A stretch of 7,750 nucleotides of DNA from positions 1 through 7,750 of the forward strand of contig CABRID010000094.1 of assembly GCA_902470895.1 (NCBI GenBank), given 5' to 3'. Below, piece by piece: positions 5,004 to 7,750 of this stretch (position 1 is the stretch's first letter; each line of letters opens with the position of its first letter). This DNA is from an uncultured Collinsella sp. (GTDB lineage: Bacteria; Actinomycetota; Coriobacteriia; Coriobacteriales; Coriobacteriaceae). The notes beneath the pieces were generated by a model. It was given only the letters and a program-made list of their open reading frames with translations, searched no databases and had not been told where the DNA came from. Position numbers and translations under genes: made by a program.

Positions 5004-7580
5004 TTGAAGCTCATCATCGCCGAGAAAAACGACGCCGCGCGTCAGATCGCCGAGCGTCTGTCTACGGGCAAGCCTAAAAAGGACAAGGTTTACAACACCG
5101 CCATCTACCGCTTTGAGTGGAAGGGCGAGGAATGCGTGACCATCGGCCTTGCCGGCCACATCCTGGCACCCGATTTTTGCGACAGTGTGCTGTTCGACAA
5201 AAAGCTGGGCTGGTATTCGGTCACCGAGGACGGCGAGATGTTGCCGGCCGACATGCCCGATGGCCTGGCCCGTCCGCCTTATGACACCAAGCGCAAGCCG
5301 TTCCTTGCCGACGGTATCTCCATCAAGGGCTGGAAGCTCGAGAGCCTGCCCTACCTCACCTGGGCTCCCGTTATTAAGCTGCCGGCCGAGAAGGAGCTCA
5401 TTCGTTCGCTCAAGAACCTGGCTAAGAAGTCCGACAGTGTCATTATCGCCACGGACTTCGACCGCGAGGGCGAGCTGATTGGTTCGGACGCCCTCAACAA
5501 GGTGCGCGAGGTTGCGCCCGACTTGCCGGTCGCCCGCGCCCAGTACTCTTCGTTTACCAAGGCCGAGATCACGCACGCCTTCGATAATCTCGTCACGCTC
5601 GACCAGAACCTGGCCGACGCCGGCGAGAGCCGTCAGCACATCGACCTCATTTGGGGCGCGGTGCTCACGCGCTACCTGACGCTCGCCAAGTTTGGCGGCT
5701 TTGGCAACGTGCGTTCTGCCGGCCGCGTGCAGACCCCGACGCTCGCCCTGGTGGTCGAGCGTGAGCGCGAGCGCATGGCGTTTGTGCCCGAGGACTATTG
5801 GCAGATTCGCGGCATGGGTGCCGCGCAGGGCGCCGCCGAGGACGACCGCTTTAAGATTGCGCACAAGACGGCACGCTTTACCGACAAGAATGCTGCCGAG
5901 ACGGCGTACGGCCACGTTGACGGCGTTACGATGGCGACCGTTGCCGCGGTGACCAAGCGCTCGCGCAAGCAGCAGCCGCCCACGCCGTTTGCGACCACCT
6001 CGCTGCAGGCTGCCGCCGCGGCCGAGGGCATCTCGCCTGCGCGTACCATGCGCATCGCCGAGTCCCTCTACATGGCCGGCCTCATCAGCTACCCGCGTGT
6101 CGACAATACCGTGTACCCCGCGACGCTCGATCTGGGCGCCGTGGTGAGCGACCTGGCAAAGATCAATCCAGCGCTGGCGCCCGTGTGCAAAAAGGTACTC
6201 GCCGGTCCCATGAAGCCCACGCGCGGCAAGGTCGAGACCACCGACCACCCGCCTATCTATCCCACGGGCGAGGGTGATCCGTCCACGCTCGACGGCGGCC
6301 AGCGCAAGCTCTACGACCTCATCGCCCGTCGCTTCCTGGCAACGCTCATGGGTCCCGCGACCATCGAGAACACCAAGCTCGAGCTCGACGTCAACGGCGA
6401 GCCGTTCGTGGCTTCTGGTGACGTGCTCGTGACCCCGGGTTTCCGCGAGGCATACCCGTACGGCCTTAAGCGCGACGAGCAGATGCCGCCGCTGGAGCAG
6501 GGCGATACGGTCGACGTGTTCGACATTAAGCTCGAGGCCAAGCAGACCGAGCCGCCCGCGCGCTACAGCCAGGGCAAACTCGTGCAGGAGATGGAGAAGC
6601 GCGGCCTGGGTACCAAGTCCACGCGCGCGAGCATCATCGAGCGCCTGTATGCCGTGCGCTACCTCAAAAACGATCCCGTGGAGCCGAGCCAGCTGGGTAT
6701 TGCCATCATCGACGCGCTGACGCAGTTTGCCCCGCGCATTACGAGCCCCGATATGACCAGCGAGCTCGACGGCGACATGACCCGCGTGGAGCGTGGCGAG
6801 GATACCGAGGAGCATGTCGTGACGCACTCGCGTGCGCTGCTGGCCGGCGTGCTCGACGAGCTGCTCAAGCATACGCAGGAGTTGGGCGACGCCATCAGCG
6901 ACGCCGTCACGGCCGATGCACGCGTGGGCGCCTGCCCCAAGTGCGGCAAGGACCTGGTCATGAAGACGAGCGCCAAGACCCGCGGCAGCTTTATCGGCTG
7001 CATGGGCTGGCCCGACTGCGACGTGACCTATCCGGTGCCGAGCGGCGTCAAGGTGAGCCCGCTCGAGGGCGAGGCAGCCGTGTGCCCCGAGTGCGGCGCG
7101 CCGCGCATTAAGTGTCAGCCGTTCCGCCAGAAGGCCTTCGAGATTTGCGTGAACCCCACGTGCCCCACCAACTACGAGCCCGACCTTAAGGTGGGCGAGT
7201 GCAAGGTGTGCGCCGAGGCCGGACGCCATGGCGACCTGATCGCGCACAAGAGCGAAAAGAGCGGCAAGCGCTTTATCCGCTGCACCAACTACGATGATTG
7301 CGGCGTGAGCTATCCGCTGCCGGCACGCGGCAAGCTCGAGGCGACGGGCGAGACCTGCCCCGAGTGCGGTGCCCCCATCGTGGTGGTCAACACGGCGCGC
7401 GGTCCGTGGCGTATCTGCGTAAACATGGACTGCCCGACCAAGGAGAAGAAGCCTGCCCGCGGCCGCAAGACTGCGACCAAGGCGAACACGGCGAAGAAGA
7501 CGACGGCGGCCAAAAAGACGACCGCCAAAAAGACGACGGCCAAGAAATCGACAACCAAAAAGACGGCTGCCGATAAGTAA
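5004..7580 (+). CDS. topA: Type IA DNA topoisomerase, archaeal topoisomerase I-like
   Basis: This 858-aa enzyme relaxes negative supercoils by a single-strand nick held through a 5' phosphotyrosine. The Toprim domain opens with IIAEK (E7) and has the metal triad in TDFDREGE (D151, D153, E155). The catalytic tyrosine is Y363 in ISYPRVDNTVYP. GRVQTPTL (240-247), PPARYSQGKLVQEMEKRGLG (517-536) and TKSTRASII (537-545) complete the core. Four zinc ribbons follow: C644/C647/C666/C672, C694/C697/C715/C720, C733/C736/C760/C766 and C785/C788/C805/C810. The final 45 residues are a basic tail of KKTTA repeats, which probably binds DNA. AEKNDAARQIA, IDLIWGAVLTRYLTL and SYPRxDNTVYP resemble archaeal topoisomerase I, not bacterial TopA (VESPAKAKT, YMRTDS). 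Zinc ribbons argue against TopB. Threonine in YPRT is replaced by V366; R365 and D367 are kept. The neighbours show typical host codon use, so any transfer is old. Confidence 0.93.
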   Translation: MKLIIAEKNDAARQIAERLSTGKPKKDKVYNTAIYRFEWKGEECVTIGLAGHILAPDFCDSVLFDKKLGWYSVTEDGEMLPADMPDGLARPPYDTKRKPFLADGISIKGWKLESLPYLTWAPVIKLPAEKELIRSLKNLAKKSDSVIIATDFDREGELIGSDALNKVREVAPDLPVARAQYSSFTKAEITHAFDNLVTLDQNLADAGESRQHIDLIWGAVLTRYLTLAKFGGFGNVRSAGRVQTPTLALVVERERERMAFVPEDYWQIRGMGAAQGAAEDDRFKIAHKTARFTDKNAAETAYGHVDGVTMATVAAVTKRSRKQQPPTPFATTSLQAAAAAEGISPARTMRIAESLYMAGLISYPRVDNTVYPATLDLGAVVSDLAKINPALAPVCKKVLAGPMKPTRGKVETTDHPPIYPTGEGDPSTLDGGQRKLYDLIARRFLATLMGPATIENTKLELDVNGEPFVASGDVLVTPGFREAYPYGLKRDEQMPPLEQGDTVDVFDIKLEAKQTEPPARYSQGKLVQEMEKRGLGTKSTRASIIERLYAVRYLKNDPVEPSQLGIAIIDALTQFAPRITSPDMTSELDGDMTRVERGEDTEEHVVTHSRALLAGVLDELLKHTQELGDAISDAVTADARVGACPKCGKDLVMKTSAKTRGSFIGCMGWPDCDVTYPVPSGVKVSPLEGEAAVCPECGAPRIKCQPFRQKAFEICVNPTCPTNYEPDLKVGECKVCAEAGRHGDLIAHKSEKSGKRFIRCTNYDDCGVSYPLPARGKLEATGETCPECGAPIVVVNTARGPWRICVNMDCPTKEKKPARGRKTATKANTAKKTTAAKKTTAKKTTAKKSTTKKTAADK

Positions 7581-7604
7581 CCGAGCACATATCCGAGCAC
7601 ATAT
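7581..7604 (+). repeat. 12-bp perfect tandem duplication after topA
   Basis: CCGAGCACATAT occurs twice with no gap (7581-7592 and 7593-7604), starting on the first base after the TAA stop at 7578-7580. It may be a replication-slippage duplication or a two-copy binding site. It lies between the stop codon and the terminator hairpin. Confidence 0.8.
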
Positions 7605-7613
7605 AGACACGGC

Positions 7614-7651
7614 GGGGCCGGGCGCGCATTTGCATTTGCGCGCCCGGCCCC
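7614..7651 (+). terminator. Strong 15-bp hairpin terminator of the tat-hyp-topA block
   Basis: Bases 7614-7628 pair perfectly with 7637-7651 (GGGGCCGGGCGCGCA and its complement) around an 8-base loop, TTTGCATT. The stem is almost all G-C. It is followed by ACTTCTAAG, which is only weakly T-rich, as is common in GC-rich actinobacteria. It lies 33 bases after the topA stop. Confidence 0.8.
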
Positions 7652-7747
7652 ACTTCTAAGTTGCGGTGAAATAGGGACTGTTTTTGCTGGCAAAAGGGGG
7701 TGCGGACAGAAAGTTGGACCGTGAAGCGGTCCGGACTGGAGGTTCGC
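7652..7747 (+). promoter_or_regulatory. Leader region with small hairpins before the next gene
   Basis: Two inverted repeats stand out. TTTTGC (7682-7687) pairs with GCAAAA (7690-7695), and GGACCG (7716-7721) pairs with CGGTCC (7727-7732) around TGAAG. CTGT (7678-7681) could also pair with ACAG (7706-7709) and enclose the first. The second hairpin ends 5 bases before the GGAGG site at 7738-7742, so it could affect ribosome access. No obvious promoter hexamers and no known riboswitch class were recognised. Confidence 0.4.
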
Positions 7748-7750
7748 ATG
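7748..7750 (+). CDS. Start codon of the next gene (partial, cut by the window end)
   Basis: ATG at 7748 is preceded by GGAGG (7738-7742) at a 5-base spacing, the same arrangement as tatA. Only the start codon is visible. In many actinobacteria topA is followed by thymidylate kinase (tmk), but nothing here can confirm that. Confidence 0.4.

Noticed and set aside
5004..7580. Reading the topoisomerase as topoisomerase III (TopB)
   Set aside because: The N-terminus is somewhat TopB-like, but four C-terminal zinc ribbons and the DNTVYP motif fit archaeal topoisomerase I better.
4023..7610. A 1195-codon open frame on the minus strand
   Set aside because: It lies antisense to topA, hypB and part of hypA, which all have firm family motifs. 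Its product is an Arg/Leu/Ala/His-rich sequence typical of the mirror frame of GC-rich genes, with no recognisable domain.

Overview
The window looks like chromosomal DNA from a high-GC actinobacterium of the class Coriobacteriia, most probably Collinsella or a close relative. This rests on strongly GC-biased third codon positions, AGGAGG-type ribosome binding sites, use of ATG, GTG and TTG starts, and protein sequences that resemble Collinsella homologues from memory. No database search was possible.

Layout. Positions 1-29 hold the last codons of an upstream plus-strand gene, followed by two abutting GC-rich inverted repeats (37-79). A convergent intergenic stretch (80-251), partly AT-rich, leads to a small minus-strand gene (252-506, 84 aa, conserved-looking, unknown function). 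A divergent control region (507-656) separates it from a PLP-dependent class I aminotransferase of the aspartate-aminotransferase Ic type (657-1961). A solitary SpoIIAA/RsbV-like STAS protein (2013-2327) follows. After a 153-base gap with hairpins and a -10-like box comes a tight plus-strand block: tatA/B (2481-3056), tatC (3056-3847), hypA (3854-4210), hypB (4266-4949) and a type IA DNA topoisomerase (5004-7580). A very strong hairpin terminator (7614-7651) closes the block. A short leader with small hairpins then leads to the start codon of the next gene at 7748, at the window edge.

How the genes fit together. TatA/B and TatC form the twin-arginine translocase, which exports folded cofactor-containing proteins. 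HypA and HypB insert nickel into [NiFe]-hydrogenase before such export. The stop/start overlap of tatA-tatC and the 6-base tatC-hypA gap suggest joint transcription, linking metal loading to export. The topoisomerase carries the sequence signatures of the archaeal topoisomerase I family rather than of standard bacterial TopA. It also has four zinc ribbons and a histone-like Lys/Thr/Ala tail. It is the most unusual gene here.

No tRNA, rRNA, CRISPR array, insertion sequence, prophage or defence system was seen. I find no wholly new multi-gene system. The points most worth a second look are the archaeal-type topoisomerase, the tat-hyp linkage, the TatA/TatB-hybrid protein, and the unexplained intergenic elements at 37-205 and 7581-7747.
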